A stretch of 64,000 nucleotides of DNA, from assembly GCA_020848095.1 (NCBI GenBank), contig JADLAT010000008.1, positions 1 through 64,000 of the forward strand. Reading direction: 5' to 3'. This document shows, piece after piece, positions 43,109 through 53,047 of the stretch (its first letter is position 1; each line of letters starts with the position of its first letter). A program made the translations under genes and the position numbers. The DNA is from Alphaproteobacteria bacterium (GTDB lineage Bacteria > Pseudomonadota > Alphaproteobacteria > Micavibrionales > Micavibrionaceae). The notes under the pieces were generated by a model. It was not told the DNA's origin and did not search any database. It saw only the letters and a list, made by a program, of their open reading frames with translations.

Positions 43109-45928
43109 TTATTTCTTACCCATAGATGCGAGCTGTTTGAGCGGCTGGCCAACTGTACTGGTCAGCTGCTGCATACCCACAGTAGACGTACCCACCAGGC
43201 TGCCGGCTGCATCCTCACGTCCATCGTTGAAGGTCTTAACGCTTTGGCCCATCCAGCGTAAAATCTGGTTCGGGATATGATCGATCAGTTTGAAAGAGGA
43301 CATCCCCATCAAATAAACAATCAAGGCATAAATGGCGGTATAGAAAAACTCATCAACCGAAGAGCGCATATAAGCCATCTTCGAAGCCCCCACACCCGTA
43401 AACTCTGCGTTCACATCAAAACCACCCGTATTAGAAACCACCAGATCAAATATCTGGTTTAAAACACTGACCAATGCGGAGAAGATCGAAATACTGGCCA
43501 AAAGGCCAAAAACCATCAAAATTGGCCGCAGAAAGATTTCAAAAATCAGGAAATACCCACTAACCGCCGCTGGCCCTGCCAGCCCTTCGCCATGAATTCG
43601 AATATGCGCCAGCGCCCAAAGCGGCGCACCAACCATGGCTTCAAATATCCCCTTGACCCAGCCGCTAACGGCAAAGAAGAAATAAATAAACGGCAAAAGC
43701 GGCACAACATAAAACAGAACAAACCCCACCGTCAGGGATAATAAAGCAAAAGTCAGCATAAACCCGGAAAATACCGCAGCCGTTGTTCCAAAAAACTCAC
43801 TGACTTGTGCCAAAGCCGCACCACCGGCGCCACCAACCGCGGCATAGGTCAAATTACGGATAGCCCCCTCAATCAAGGATCGCCCGATACCGGTCAGCTG
43901 CGCCAGCGGATGAACATCCGGATTTCTACGCATATCAAAAAGCCCCTCCGTCCCAAGTAAACCGTTTAAAATATCAATAACGGCATTACCTGTCGGCGTA
44001 GAATGCGGCGTGGTCGTATTATCGCCTTGCTGCCAATAATCAAAGGCCGCCCAATACGCTTGCGCCATCTGACCATCAACCGGCACTTCGCTGTCTATAC
44101 CTTGACCGGAGGCTTTCACAGGTTTGAAACGCTCCTTGAAGGTAACACTTTTTTCCTGTTGCCGTTTTTGGGCATAAACGCTCTCCATCACCCGTGGATA
44201 ACGGGTCGGCATGGGAATATTCAAAACGGCCGATATCACATTTCCATTCATTTCCGCCACGCGGTTATACCAAATCGCCGCGCCGGCCCATCCCTTTTCC
44301 CTCAAAATTACATCGACATCCCATCGACCCGAATCTTCCATTTCTAAAATGGCCCCACGCGGAATGCCGGCAAACGTATCCAGCCCCGTTGCCGCCGGAT
44401 TATTCATGGCACTGCGCAAATCCAGCGCATAAAAATCCTGTAGAGTCTGTCTGTAAACAGCGTCTGGCTCTGCCAATGTCGGGTTTTGATTAAAGGTGGT
44501 ATTAAGCTGTACAAAATGAAGCGGATAAGGGGGCAGAGGGGCACTCGGCAACGCCCCGCCGTCTAAAAAGACCTCATACCACATTTCCTTGATGATAAAG
44601 ATGTAATAACGCTGCATCGCCTCAATGCCCGCCTCCGCCGTACCCGGTAACCGAGGATCAGACAAGCGCATGACAAGCTCGCCACAAATCGGGGAAACCC
44701 AACCCAGCTCAAAGCCATATTTTTTTTCATCCTCTCGACCAAAGCGGATAATAATCTGGTCTTTACCAATAGCATTACCGGAAGCGGGCGGAGGTCCTAC
44801 CACAAAATTCATCACATCGTTATAGGTGGTGGCCTGATCAATTCTTAAATTACGGGGCGTTTTAAACGGATCATCAACTATGTAAGGTTTGATCGGATCA
44901 ATCGTTATATTCTGGCTCGTATAATAGGCCGCCTCCGCCTCCGCGCAGGTTTTAGCCACAAATAAAAACTGTAGCAACCCGCCAACTTCCGGAGCATTGG
45001 GCTGCGCAACAAGATTTTGTGAAGTCGTATCCTGCGCAGCCAGAAGATTCTTAACGCCGGTGCCCAAAACATCATTAAACAAATTCCAGCCATTCGTCGC
45101 AAAGCCCGAGCCAAATTTTGCCGCATACAGAACAATATACTGTGAAGAGCTCAAACCATAGCCAACCGGAACCAAAAGACCGAACGCCATAACGATACGC
45201 ACCGGCGCCCAGACACGATTAAATCGTTTACCAAAAGCCGTCCCGCTCTCTGCCGTCTCCAGAATAATCGTGGCAATAAAGTAAAGTGTGATGAACATCG
45301 CCACGACCAGTAAGCCCAGATTATAAAGCTGAAAAACCTGATGCAGACCAACATGCATCGGCATAGGAAAAACTGCAGGCTGAAGCGCCCAGCTATGCCC
45401 GGCAACAGAAGCCTCAATAGGCGTGCCCTCTGCACTGATACAAGTCACAGCCGTAGAAACGCATGAATCAAAAATCCCCGGCACTCCAAAAACCAGATCC
45501 ATAAGCATGCCCGCCAGATCGGTCGCTCTTGTCGCGGCGGGAGTCAGAAAGAATTCTGCAAAATTCGTTGGCATCGCCGCCAAAGCCGGTTGCATAAAAA
45601 AGGCCATTCCCAACAGGCAAAACTGTATAAGAATAATGCCCAACCCAACTAACGTACAAAGGAATAAAATGATCTGGTCAATATTCCGCCGCGAAAAAAC
45701 AATATGATTAGCCGCCTCACCAATCACATGGCGAATTCCAAACCGCCCCATATTCCGGGCATCCAGATAAGGGTGACCGGCAGGCAAAAGACGTACAGCG
45801 CCATACACCAGCGCAATAAAATAAGGAATGTACTGAAAACCGGACGCAAACAAAGCCTTAAAACGCGGATAAAATCCGGGCAAAAGCACACGTCTCAGGG
45901 TGATTTTTGTATCGAACGCGCTGCTCAT
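43109..45928 (-). CDS. DotA/TraY family protein, paralogue 2 (middle)
   Basis: 939 aa. N-terminal signature VLLPGFYPRFKALFASGF, VRLLPAGHPYLDARNMGRFG and HIVFSRRNIDQIILF. The central polar domain differs most from the sisters. The C-terminal half repeats LPFIYFFFAVSGWVKGIFEA, EIFLRPILMVFGLLASISIF and the end DEFFYTAIYALIVYLMG..IDHIPNQILRWMGQS. Its ATG overlaps the stop of the upstream paralogue by 4 bases, so the two are coupled. It is probably polytopic in the inner membrane with the polar domain in the periplasm. I infer a shared or hetero-oligomeric role. Confidence 0.82.
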   Translation of the reverse strand: MSSAFDTKITLRRVLLPGFYPRFKALFASGFQYIPYFIALVYGAVRLLPAGHPYLDARNMGRFGIRHVIGEAANHIVFSRRNIDQIILFLCTLVGLGIILIQFCLLGMAFFMQPALAAMPTNFAEFFLTPAATRATDLAGMLMDLVFGVPGIFDSCVSTAVTCISAEGTPIEASVAGHSWALQPAVFPMPMHVGLHQVFQLYNLGLLVVAMFITLYFIATIILETAESGTAFGKRFNRVWAPVRIVMAFGLLVPVGYGLSSSQYIVLYAAKFGSGFATNGWNLFNDVLGTGVKNLLAAQDTTSQNLVAQPNAPEVGGLLQFLFVAKTCAEAEAAYYTSQNITIDPIKPYIVDDPFKTPRNLRIDQATTYNDVMNFVVGPPPASGNAIGKDQIIIRFGREDEKKYGFELGWVSPICGELVMRLSDPRLPGTAEAGIEAMQRYYIFIIKEMWYEVFLDGGALPSAPLPPYPLHFVQLNTTFNQNPTLAEPDAVYRQTLQDFYALDLRSAMNNPAATGLDTFAGIPRGAILEMEDSGRWDVDVILREKGWAGAAIWYNRVAEMNGNVISAVLNIPMPTRYPRVMESVYAQKRQQEKSVTFKERFKPVKASGQGIDSEVPVDGQMAQAYWAAFDYWQQGDNTTTPHSTPTGNAVIDILNGLLGTEGLFDMRRNPDVHPLAQLTGIGRSLIEGAIRNLTYAAVGGAGGAALAQVSEFFGTTAAVFSGFMLTFALLSLTVGFVLFYVVPLLPFIYFFFAVSGWVKGIFEAMVGAPLWALAHIRIHGEGLAGPAAVSGYFLIFEIFLRPILMVFGLLASISIFSALVSVLNQIFDLVVSNTGGFDVNAEFTGVGASKMAYMRSSVDEFFYTAIYALIVYLMGMSSFKLIDHIPNQILRWMGQSVKTFNDGREDAAGSLVGTSTVGMQQLTSTVGQPLKQLASMGKK

Positions 45929-48849
45929 GGCACCACCTTCCCGCCGCCGCCTACAGCTTTACCAACCGCACCCCCCAATCCAGCAGCAGCATCCCTGATC
46001 CCGCCAACCGCTGTCTGTCCGGCGGTAATACCACCCATCGCCGCATAACGCTGCAACTGGATTGGATCTTGGTTAATATCACTGAAGGAAGACACACCCT
46101 GACTCATCCAGCGTAAAATCTCATCTGGAATCCGGTCAATCAGTTTAAAAGAAGCCGTCGCCATCATATAAACAATAACGGCATACAGGACGGTAAAGAA
46201 AAACTCATCCACGATCGAACGCTTAAGATTAAAATTACCGCCCAGGCCAATGGTTGGGTCGCCATTATACCCGCCCAGATTCTCGGTAACCAGCATCCAG
46301 ATAAAATGAAGAACCCGCACCTGTGCCGAGAAAATAATAAGCGCCGCCAAAAGCCCCACAATCGACAGAACAGGTCGTAAAAATATTTCAAGAACGAGGA
46401 AATAACCATTGGCAGCAGCATCGCCCGGCAAGCCGTCCCCATCTATGCGCAAATGCGCCAACGCCCATAGAGGCACGCCGACCATGGCCTCAAAGATAGT
46501 CTTAAGCCAGCTTGCCACCGCAAAATAAAAATAAACGAACGGCAGAAATGGCAAAATATAAAACAGAACCACCCCGGCGGTCAGCCCAAGAAATGCTGTT
46601 GAAACCATAAAACCGCTGGCCGCATTCACAAAGGAACCGGCCTGCATGCTCAACCCGCCAATCATACCACCCATCGCTGCGCCAAAAGTCGCGCCCGCCA
46701 CATTGCGAATAGACGAATCCACCAGCCCTTTACCCAGCGCCACGAGTTGCGCCAAGGGATGAATATGTGTGTTTTCTTTCATAGAAAACAAACCATTCGT
46801 ACCAAAAACAGCATTCATCGCCGTTTCCAGCGCACCGGTCGTCACAACTTTTTCCGTGTCTGACGAATTGGCCGCATCCTTGTTCCAATATTCATGCACT
46901 TTATAAAGGCCAAGCGCGATGGCCTTGGCATTAGGGTCCGTGACCTCAATACCCATTGTATTATCTACTGAAACATTAGGCTGAAACTGGTTTACACCAT
47001 CAATATCTTCATCATTTTTCTTCTTGAGAGAGCGCACCTTCTCCATAATCATCGGATACTTATCCAATGTCGGATACTCAAAAATACTGGAGGAAAATGC
47101 GCCATTAACCTGCGCAATGGTATTAAACCACATCCCCGCACCGCCCCAGCCGCGTTCCAAAATCCCCGCCGACATCTCGATTTCCAGGCCTCTCGTATTA
47201 TACTCCTGCCAAATTCGAACAAGCTCGGCATCAATGAGCGTTTTCAGATTGTTGGTCGCATTTTGCTTCCACTTTGAGGTCACATTATCCTTAACACAGT
47301 CTCGGTTTAGGCCCGTGCCCGTGCAGGAAGGTAAGTTCGGGTTTGGCGCTATACAACCCATATCACAGGGCGTTATGTGCTGATAATTGGTGTTACTGGC
47401 CTTCAGATAGGAGCGCCCGGCAAAATCGATATAATCCTCATTCTGCCCCACGTCGAACCACAAATTCCTGATCAGCTCAAACATAAATTTTTGAACTTCA
47501 ACCGCCCCCAAATAACCCGATGCGCCCGCCGGATCACGCGGATCACCAACAGCAACCCGCACATCACCACATGTTGGCTCGACTTTACCGGTTTCCTCCT
47601 GATAGAGCTTGCCCGTGTTATCAAATCGCCCAAACCGAATGACAATATCGCCGCGCTGGTAAAAATCCAAAGCGGTCTGATAAGTTGTTCCCGCGCCTAA
47701 AGGAAGGCGCTCCTGCGTGTTGGTCATCCACGTCTGAACGCTTTTAACCAGATAAGGTTTTATCTTATTTCTAGTCTGATATTGAGCAATCTGACCCGCC
47801 GGATCCGGCAAGGTAGAAGGATTCGTCGCAGCACTGGCAGGACTTCCTGAGGCTCTTTTATAAATCGTAGGATCTTCAAAATAATAGGCAAACGCGCATG
47901 TATGAATGATCGACATCGTCTGCGCAAGAATACTGGCATCTGGTGGTCTGGGCATCGCTACGAGCGTCATACGCTCCCCGGTTGGATTTGCTCCGGCCCC
48001 CATCTCCGCCGTCATTGTGTTATTGTAGCGCAGCCAGGCATAGGTCGCAAAGCTCGATCCATATTTAGCCGCAGCAAAAACAATATATTGACCGGAGTTA
48101 TAGCCGTAACTCAAGGGAATTAAGAGCCCGATGGCCACCACGATCCGCACAGGCACCCAAAGGTTTTTAAACCGCTGACCGAATGGATTGCCCGTAGTCG
48201 CGCTCTCAATAACAACAACCACAACGAAATAAAGGACTATGAAAGCCCCGATCAGCAATATACCCGTTGAATAAAATCGAAACATCTGCTGTAAAGCGAG
48301 ATGAAAGGGCCAGGGAAACGGCGGGTTGGTAACCTCATTCGGGCAAAGAACTGCAGAAGAAACACAGGAATTAAAGAAATTATCGGCACCATTTCCCACA
48401 CCGAAGACCTGATCCAAAAGCATAAAGGCGATATCAAAATCGGGATTTAAGGTAACAAACATCGAAGGTCCGGCCGGCATGGTTACACCCGCCATGGCAG
48501 AGCCGAAAAGCAGACTGGCAACCAGCACGCCCAGCTGCAACAACAAAAGAACAACGCCCGTCAAAATCAGAATAAAGACAACAATCTGATCAATATTCTG
48601 CCTTTTAAACACAAGATGATTGGCCGCCGCCGCTATAACATGGCGGATACCGTATTTCCTGATATTGACTGGATTAAGATAAGGATGATCGGGAGGAAGG
48701 AGCCGAACCATAAAATAAATTCGGGCCATCATAAAGGCGATAAGGCCAAAACCGGAAGCAAACAAAGCCCGCAACCGGGGAACTATCCCCGGCATAACCG
48801 CGTATTTGATAACAGCTTTTGTCTGCGTACCGTTCAAAAAATATACCAC
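45925..48849 (-). CDS. DotA/TraY family protein, paralogue 1 (promoter-proximal)
   Basis: 974 aa, the largest of the three. Signature YAVMPGIVPRLRALFASGF, VRLLPPDHPYLNPVNIRKYG, HLVFKRQNIDQIVVF. Helices near 80-112 and 200-260. The polar middle (about 290-650) contains six or more cysteines clustered around ITPCDMGCIAPN..CTGTGLNRDC, absent from the sisters. Conserved C-terminal half with LPFLPFVYFYFAVASWLKTI and EIFLRPVLSIVGLLAALIIF. Start codon uncertain: a GTG at 48849 or the TTG four codons later. No other Dot/Icm gene is adjacent. Confidence 0.82.
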   Translation of the reverse strand: MVYFLNGTQTKAVIKYAVMPGIVPRLRALFASGFGLIAFMMARIYFMVRLLPPDHPYLNPVNIRKYGIRHVIAAAANHLVFKRQNIDQIVVFILILTGVVLLLLQLGVLVASLLFGSAMAGVTMPAGPSMFVTLNPDFDIAFMLLDQVFGVGNGADNFFNSCVSSAVLCPNEVTNPPFPWPFHLALQQMFRFYSTGILLIGAFIVLYFVVVVVIESATTGNPFGQRFKNLWVPVRIVVAIGLLIPLSYGYNSGQYIVFAAAKYGSSFATYAWLRYNNTMTAEMGAGANPTGERMTLVAMPRPPDASILAQTMSIIHTCAFAYYFEDPTIYKRASGSPASAATNPSTLPDPAGQIAQYQTRNKIKPYLVKSVQTWMTNTQERLPLGAGTTYQTALDFYQRGDIVIRFGRFDNTGKLYQEETGKVEPTCGDVRVAVGDPRDPAGASGYLGAVEVQKFMFELIRNLWFDVGQNEDYIDFAGRSYLKASNTNYQHITPCDMGCIAPNPNLPSCTGTGLNRDCVKDNVTSKWKQNATNNLKTLIDAELVRIWQEYNTRGLEIEMSAGILERGWGGAGMWFNTIAQVNGAFSSSIFEYPTLDKYPMIMEKVRSLKKKNDEDIDGVNQFQPNVSVDNTMGIEVTDPNAKAIALGLYKVHEYWNKDAANSSDTEKVVTTGALETAMNAVFGTNGLFSMKENTHIHPLAQLVALGKGLVDSSIRNVAGATFGAAMGGMIGGLSMQAGSFVNAASGFMVSTAFLGLTAGVVLFYILPFLPFVYFYFAVASWLKTIFEAMVGVPLWALAHLRIDGDGLPGDAAANGYFLVLEIFLRPVLSIVGLLAALIIFSAQVRVLHFIWMLVTENLGGYNGDPTIGLGGNFNLKRSIVDEFFFTVLYAVIVYMMATASFKLIDRIPDEILRWMSQGVSSFSDINQDPIQLQRYAAMGGITAGQTAVGGIRDAAAGLGGAVGKAVGGGGKVVP

Positions 48850-48920
48850 CCTATATGCCAGTTTACCGCAAAATATATAAAATTTTAGTTAAATTATTCG
48901 CGTGTACACTTCATTTTACC

Positions 48921-48949
48921 ATTGCCGGCGCGGGAAGCGCCAGCAATGT
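48921..48949 (-). terminator. Hairpin downstream of ettA
   Basis: ATTGC-CG-GCGC, a 5-base loop, then GCGC-CA-GCAAT form a stem interrupted by a mismatch. It lies between the ettA stop (49008) and the DotA-like operon start. The T-run is poor, so confidence is low. Confidence 0.35.
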
Positions 48950-49007
48950 CTCACGTTTTGGAGAAAGAGGAACAGAAGAGAAAAGCCCCAAAGACGAAAA
49001 GCCGTCT

Positions 49008-50687
49008 CTATCCGGCCTTGCGCAGGGGTTTATAGCGAATCCGGTGCGGCGTATCGGCATCATGACCCATACGGCGCTTATAATCAGCCTCATAATCCTG
49101 ATAATTACCCTCGAACCACGTAACCTGAGAATCACCCTCAAATGCCAGAATATGCGTGGCCAGACGGTCAAGGAACCAGCGATCGTGAGAGATAATAACG
49201 GCACAACCGGGGAAACGCTCAATTGCCTCCTCCAGCGCCGCCAGCGTTTCCGTATCAAGATCGTTTGTCGGCTCATCGAGCAAAATCACATTGGCCTCGG
49301 CCTTAAGCATCTTGGCCAGATGAACGCGGTTACGCTGCCCGCCGGAAAGATTACCGACCAGCTGCTGCTGATCCGGCCCCCGGAAATTAAACGCCGAAAC
49401 ATAAGCGCGCGATGCCATCTCGATCTTGCCCAGCTTGATAATGTCCATCCCGCCAGAAATTTCTTCCCAGACATTTTTAGCCGGATCCAGAGAATCACGG
49501 CTTTGATCGACATAGCCAAGCTTCACCGTCTCCCCGACCTTGAACGTACCCTCATCCGGCGTTTCACCGCCCGTAATCATACGAAACAAGGTTGATTTAC
49601 CCGCACCATTTGGCCCGATAACCCCGACAATTCCGCCGGGCGGCAGATTGAAAGAAAGATTATCGATCAACAAACGATCGCCAAAACCTTTACGGATATT
49701 CTGTGCCTCAATCACCAGATTTCCAAGGCGCGGCGGCGTTGGAATAACAATCTGCGCATTGCGCTGCGTTGCTGATTGCGAAGCATCCAGCAATTCCTCA
49801 TACGCGGCGATACGCGCCTTGGATTTGCTCCGGCGGGCCGAGGGGCTCTGTCCCATCCATTCCTGCTCGCGGGCAATTGTACGCTGGCGCGTATCTTCCT
49901 CGCGCGATTCCTGCTCCAGACGTTTGCGCTTGGCCGCCAGATAGGCGGAATAATTCCCCTCATAGGGGATAGCGCGCCCACGGTCGATCTCCAAAATCCA
50001 GCCCGTCACATTATCAAGGAAGTAACGATCATGCGTCACCATAACGACAGTGCCCGTATATTCACTCAAAAAGCGCTGAAGCCAGGCCACACTTTCCGCA
50101 TCCAGATGGTTTGTCGGCTCATCGAGCAAAAGAAGATCGGGTTTTTCCAAAAGCAGACGGCACAGCGCCACGCGGCGGCGCTCCCCCCCGGAAAGACTGG
50201 TAACTTCCGCATCGCCCGGCGGACAACGCAACGCATCAAGCGCAATCTGAACCGTACGGTCCAGCTCCCACCCACCGGCGGCGTCAATTTTTTCCTGCAG
50301 ATCACCCATCTCGACCATCAGCGCGTCAAAATCAGCACCTTCCTCGGCCATTTCCGCGCCAATGGCATTAAAACGGTCCACCATCGCCTTGGTCGCGGCC
50401 AGCGCCACCATAACGTTTTCCTCAACCGTTTTATCCGGGTCCAGATGTGGCTCCTGCTCCAGATAACCAATGCGCGCCCCTTCAGCAGCCCAGGCTTCCC
50501 CGGTCACATCCTTGTCGCGCCCCGCCATAATGCGCAAAAGCGTAGACTTACCCGCACCGTTCGGTCCCAGAACACCGATTTTCGCGCCCGGCAGAAAGCT
50601 CAGCGTCGTATTTTCTAAAACTTTTTTCCCGTTACCATAGACCTTGGAAAGGCCGTTCATAACGTAAACATATTGATAGGAGGCCAT
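49008..50687 (-). CDS. ettA: Energy-dependent translational throttle protein EttA (ABC-F)
   Basis: 559 aa, the size of E. coli EttA. Two ABC cassettes: GVLGPNGAGKSTLLRI, SLSGGERRRVALCRLL and LLLDEPTNHLD in the first; GVIGPNGAGKSTLFRM, NLSGGQRNRVHLAKML and LLDEPTNDLDTETL in the second. The EttA arm and the linker (about 240-310) sit between and after the first. There are no membrane segments. EttA binds the ribosomal E site and gates entry into elongation by ATP level. AGGGAA before the ATG. It diverges from tetR. Confidence 0.93.
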   Translation of the reverse strand: MASYQYVYVMNGLSKVYGNGKKVLENTTLSFLPGAKIGVLGPNGAGKSTLLRIMAGRDKDVTGEAWAAEGARIGYLEQEPHLDPDKTVEENVMVALAATKAMVDRFNAIGAEMAEEGADFDALMVEMGDLQEKIDAAGGWELDRTVQIALDALRCPPGDAEVTSLSGGERRRVALCRLLLEKPDLLLLDEPTNHLDAESVAWLQRFLSEYTGTVVMVTHDRYFLDNVTGWILEIDRGRAIPYEGNYSAYLAAKRKRLEQESREEDTRQRTIAREQEWMGQSPSARRSKSKARIAAYEELLDASQSATQRNAQIVIPTPPRLGNLVIEAQNIRKGFGDRLLIDNLSFNLPPGGIVGVIGPNGAGKSTLFRMITGGETPDEGTFKVGETVKLGYVDQSRDSLDPAKNVWEEISGGMDIIKLGKIEMASRAYVSAFNFRGPDQQQLVGNLSGGQRNRVHLAKMLKAEANVILLDEPTNDLDTETLAALEEAIERFPGCAVIISHDRWFLDRLATHILAFEGDSQVTWFEGNYQDYEADYKRRMGHDADTPHRIRYKPLRKAG

Positions 50688-50763
50688 GGATATTCCCTGC
50701 TTTTTGAATGACGAGAAACCCTATAGCACAGGCGCAGACGAAGATCAAAGAGGCAAGCGCCCC

Positions 50764-50814
50764 TTGACTGAAAGAATAAACGGCGCATAATAAGCAAACA
50801 ACCGACCAGTCGGT
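50764..50814 (+). promoter_or_regulatory. tetR promoter with overlapping operator
   Basis: TTGACT (50764-50769), 16 bases, CATAAT (50786-50791), then the palindrome ACCGACCAGTCGGT (50801-50814) at the expected start point. This layout suggests autorepression by the TetR protein encoded from 50942. The same palindrome, with CG in the centre, is at 27104-27117. Confidence 0.65.
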
Positions 50815-50941
50815 ATGAAAATAAAAACTTCTATAGCCCTGCATTACATCCATATTTTATAGACAAAATCTTACCCACGAAAACCACCGATAACCCAAAA
50901 ACAACCCGCACAAAACACGCGAAGAAACTGAGGAAAAAACG

Positions 50942-51529
50942 ATGAAAAAAACAACGCCCGTTAAAATCATGGAAGCCGCCATAGAACTTTTCCGCACGCA
51001 GGGCTATCAGGGCGCTTCGCTGAATGACATCACCCGCAGGGCCAAGCTGAGCAAGGGTGCCTTTTTTCATTACTACCGCGACAAACATATGATCGCCAAT
51101 GACGTGCTGAAAAAATATGCGCAGGACCATCTTTTCGAGATGCTGGAAACGCAAAACATGCCAGAGGGCGGCAACATCAAGGAAACCCTTATGAACTGGC
51201 TGCAAGCCATCTACACCGATTACGCAGCACATGATTTTCGCGGGGGATGCCTACTGGGAAACTGGGCGCTGGAACTTTCCGACACAGACGAAGCCATGCG
51301 CGGAGAAATCGCGCAGGTTTTTCTGGATTTTGAAAACCGTCTGGTCGGTATGCTGCGCCCCACCGCGCAAGCCGGCAAGCTTTTGATGGAGCCACGGCAA
51401 TTTGCCCGTATCCTCATCGCTGCGCTCGAAGGCGTCACACTGACCATTAAGGTCCATAAAGACAAAAATCGTGCAGCGCGGGAGTTTCAGGCTCTGGCTG
51501 AACTGGTCGAACGCATGATCCGCGATTAA
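50942..51529 (+). CDS. TetR/AcrR family transcriptional regulator
   Basis: 195 aa. The N-terminal helix-turn-helix (IMEAAIELFRTQGYQGASLN, then RAKLSKGAFFHYYRDKHM, about 9-52) is textbook TetR. The ligand domain (about 60-195) contains FRGGCLLGNWALEL, a glycine-cysteine pattern seen in regulators of the TetR_C_6/AcuR-NemR type, so a reactive electrophile could be the signal (inference). GAGGA at 50930-50934. A palindromic site lies in its promoter and a twin site before the 27178 gene. Confidence 0.88.
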   Translation: MKKTTPVKIMEAAIELFRTQGYQGASLNDITRRAKLSKGAFFHYYRDKHMIANDVLKKYAQDHLFEMLETQNMPEGGNIKETLMNWLQAIYTDYAAHDFRGGCLLGNWALELSDTDEAMRGEIAQVFLDFENRLVGMLRPTAQAGKLLMEPRQFARILIAALEGVTLTIKVHKDKNRAAREFQALAELVERMIRD

Positions 51530-51543
51530 AAACACCTGAGACC

Positions 51544-52158
51544 ATGAAGACAAAAACGCAAAACGCAAAACCGGAGACGCAGCGCTGCCCGTGGTGCGGA
51601 ACCGATCCGCTTTACACACGTTATCATGATGAAGAATGGGCGCGGCCCATCACCGATAATATCGGTCTGTATGAAAGAATGTGTCTGGAAGGGTTTCAGG
51701 CCGGATTGAGCTGGATCACAATTTTGAAAAAACGGGAAAATTTTCGCACAGCCTTCGCAGGTTTCGACTATGAGAAAGTCGCGCACTTCACAAAGGCGGA
51801 TGTCGAGCGCCTCTTACAAAATGACGGCATCATCCGTCACCGGGGTAAAATTGAGGCAACCATCCATAATGCCCGGCATATTCCCCTCTTAATCGAAGAA
51901 TTTGGCAGTTTACACCGCTATTTTCTTAAATTTAAGCCTGAAAACACCAAAATGCCACGCATATCGCAAGATATACCGGCAAAAACCGCCGAATCCGAAG
52001 AACTTTCAAAGGATTTACGGCGAAGAGGCTTTAAATTTGTTGGTCCAACGACACTTTATGCCCTGATGCAGGCCACCGGCCTCGTCAATGATCATCTTGA
52101 ATCCTGCACCCTTCGCAACCTTGTTGAAGAAGAACGCAGACATGCTATGCTCGTTTAA
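51544..52158 (+). CDS. tag: DNA-3-methyladenine glycosylase I
   Basis: 204 aa. RCPWCGTDPLYTRYHDEEWA (about 16-35) with the zinc cysteine and histidine, EGFQAGLSWITILKKRENF (base-recognition helix) and, at the end, NDHLESCTLR with the second zinc His/Cys pair are family hallmarks. Tag excises 3-methyladenine from alkylated DNA. It starts 14 bp after tetR on the same strand and abuts the next gene, so all three probably share a transcript. Confidence 0.92.
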   Translation: MKTKTQNAKPETQRCPWCGTDPLYTRYHDEEWARPITDNIGLYERMCLEGFQAGLSWITILKKRENFRTAFAGFDYEKVAHFTKADVERLLQNDGIIRHRGKIEATIHNARHIPLLIEEFGSLHRYFLKFKPENTKMPRISQDIPAKTAESEELSKDLRRRGFKFVGPTTLYALMQATGLVNDHLESCTLRNLVEEERRHAMLV

Positions 52159-52947
52159 ATGAGCGAGGAAAACACAACCGCCGCAGGAGACAAAGCCATG
52201 AGCGTCGAAAAACCGCTAACCTCAGTTGACTCTCTGGCCGAAGCCACGCGCAGCCGCGCCAGTTTTTCCGGTCATGGACGCGCCATGGGCGCCGCCGGAT
52301 ACAGAGTGGCCTCCAACAATGCAGAAAATTGCGAATTTTTGCACGAACCCGGCTCAAGCATCGCCGTTTCCCCAGGGGCCAAGGGCTTCGAATCCATACA
52401 GATTGGTGTGGCCTGGGACACAATTATAGAGCCCGATACCGGACTTTTAGGCAAACTCTTTAAAAAGAACCGCACACAAAACGTCGACCTTGATCTGGGC
52501 TGTCTTTACGAGCTTCAAGACGGTACGCGGGGCGCGCTTCAGGCCTTCGGCAAAAAATTTGGCAATGTAGATGCCGCCCCTTTTATCCACCTTTCCGGCG
52601 ATGAACGCACCGGCGCGGCCAGCGGATATGATGAGTATCTCACCATCAAAGGCAGCCACTGGAGTAAAATCAAACGCATTTTGGTCTATCTCTATATCTA
52701 TGAAGGCGCACAACGCTGGAGCAAAATAAACCCGCAGATCATTCTGGATGTACCGGGGGAAAACGATCTGGTTGTGACCTTAAGCGCGCATAACGATGCG
52801 CTGGCGCTTTGCGCTATTGGCGGGCTTGAAAACATCCGCAATGGCATTAAACTCACCAATTACACCGAGTATTTCCCCGGCCATGAAGAAATGGACCGGG
52901 CCTTTGGCTTCGGATTGCCTTGGGATGAGGGAAAAAAGGACGAGTAA
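52159..52947 (+). CDS. TerD-domain protein, TerA-like
   Basis: 262 aa. A polar N-terminal extension (1-70) precedes a TerD-type calcium-binding beta-sandwich (about 75-250): IQIGVAWDTII, VDLDLGCLYELQDGTRG (acidic metal site), LSGDERTGAASGYDEYL and the long strand KIKRILVYLYIYEGA. TerA and TerD proteins act in tellurite and general envelope or DNA stress responses. The gene abuts tag with no gap, and a second TerD-domain gene follows after 100 bp. Metal binding is inferred from the conserved aspartates. Confidence 0.8.
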   Translation: MSEENTTAAGDKAMSVEKPLTSVDSLAEATRSRASFSGHGRAMGAAGYRVASNNAENCEFLHEPGSSIAVSPGAKGFESIQIGVAWDTIIEPDTGLLGKLFKKNRTQNVDLDLGCLYELQDGTRGALQAFGKKFGNVDAAPFIHLSGDERTGAASGYDEYLTIKGSHWSKIKRILVYLYIYEGAQRWSKINPQIILDVPGENDLVVTLSAHNDALALCAIGGLENIRNGIKLTNYTEYFPGHEEMDRAFGFGLPWDEGKKDE

Positions 52948-53047
52948 AATAAAAGTGCCTCCGCACCTCAATGCCGGGATTCCCCGCCTGCTCCTTTAAT
53001 GCTATAATCAAAGACTCAAGGACGCATTCAAATAACATGGCAGGCAG

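Noticed and set aside
45925..48849. Possible CRISPR or long repeats from the tandem paralogues
   Set aside because: Similarity between the three genes is at the protein level. No regularly spaced short repeats or cas genes are seen anywhere in the window.
48819..49595. 258-codon plus-strand frame across the ettA 3' end
   Set aside because: It crosses the intergenic hairpin and the EttA second cassette; a shadow frame.
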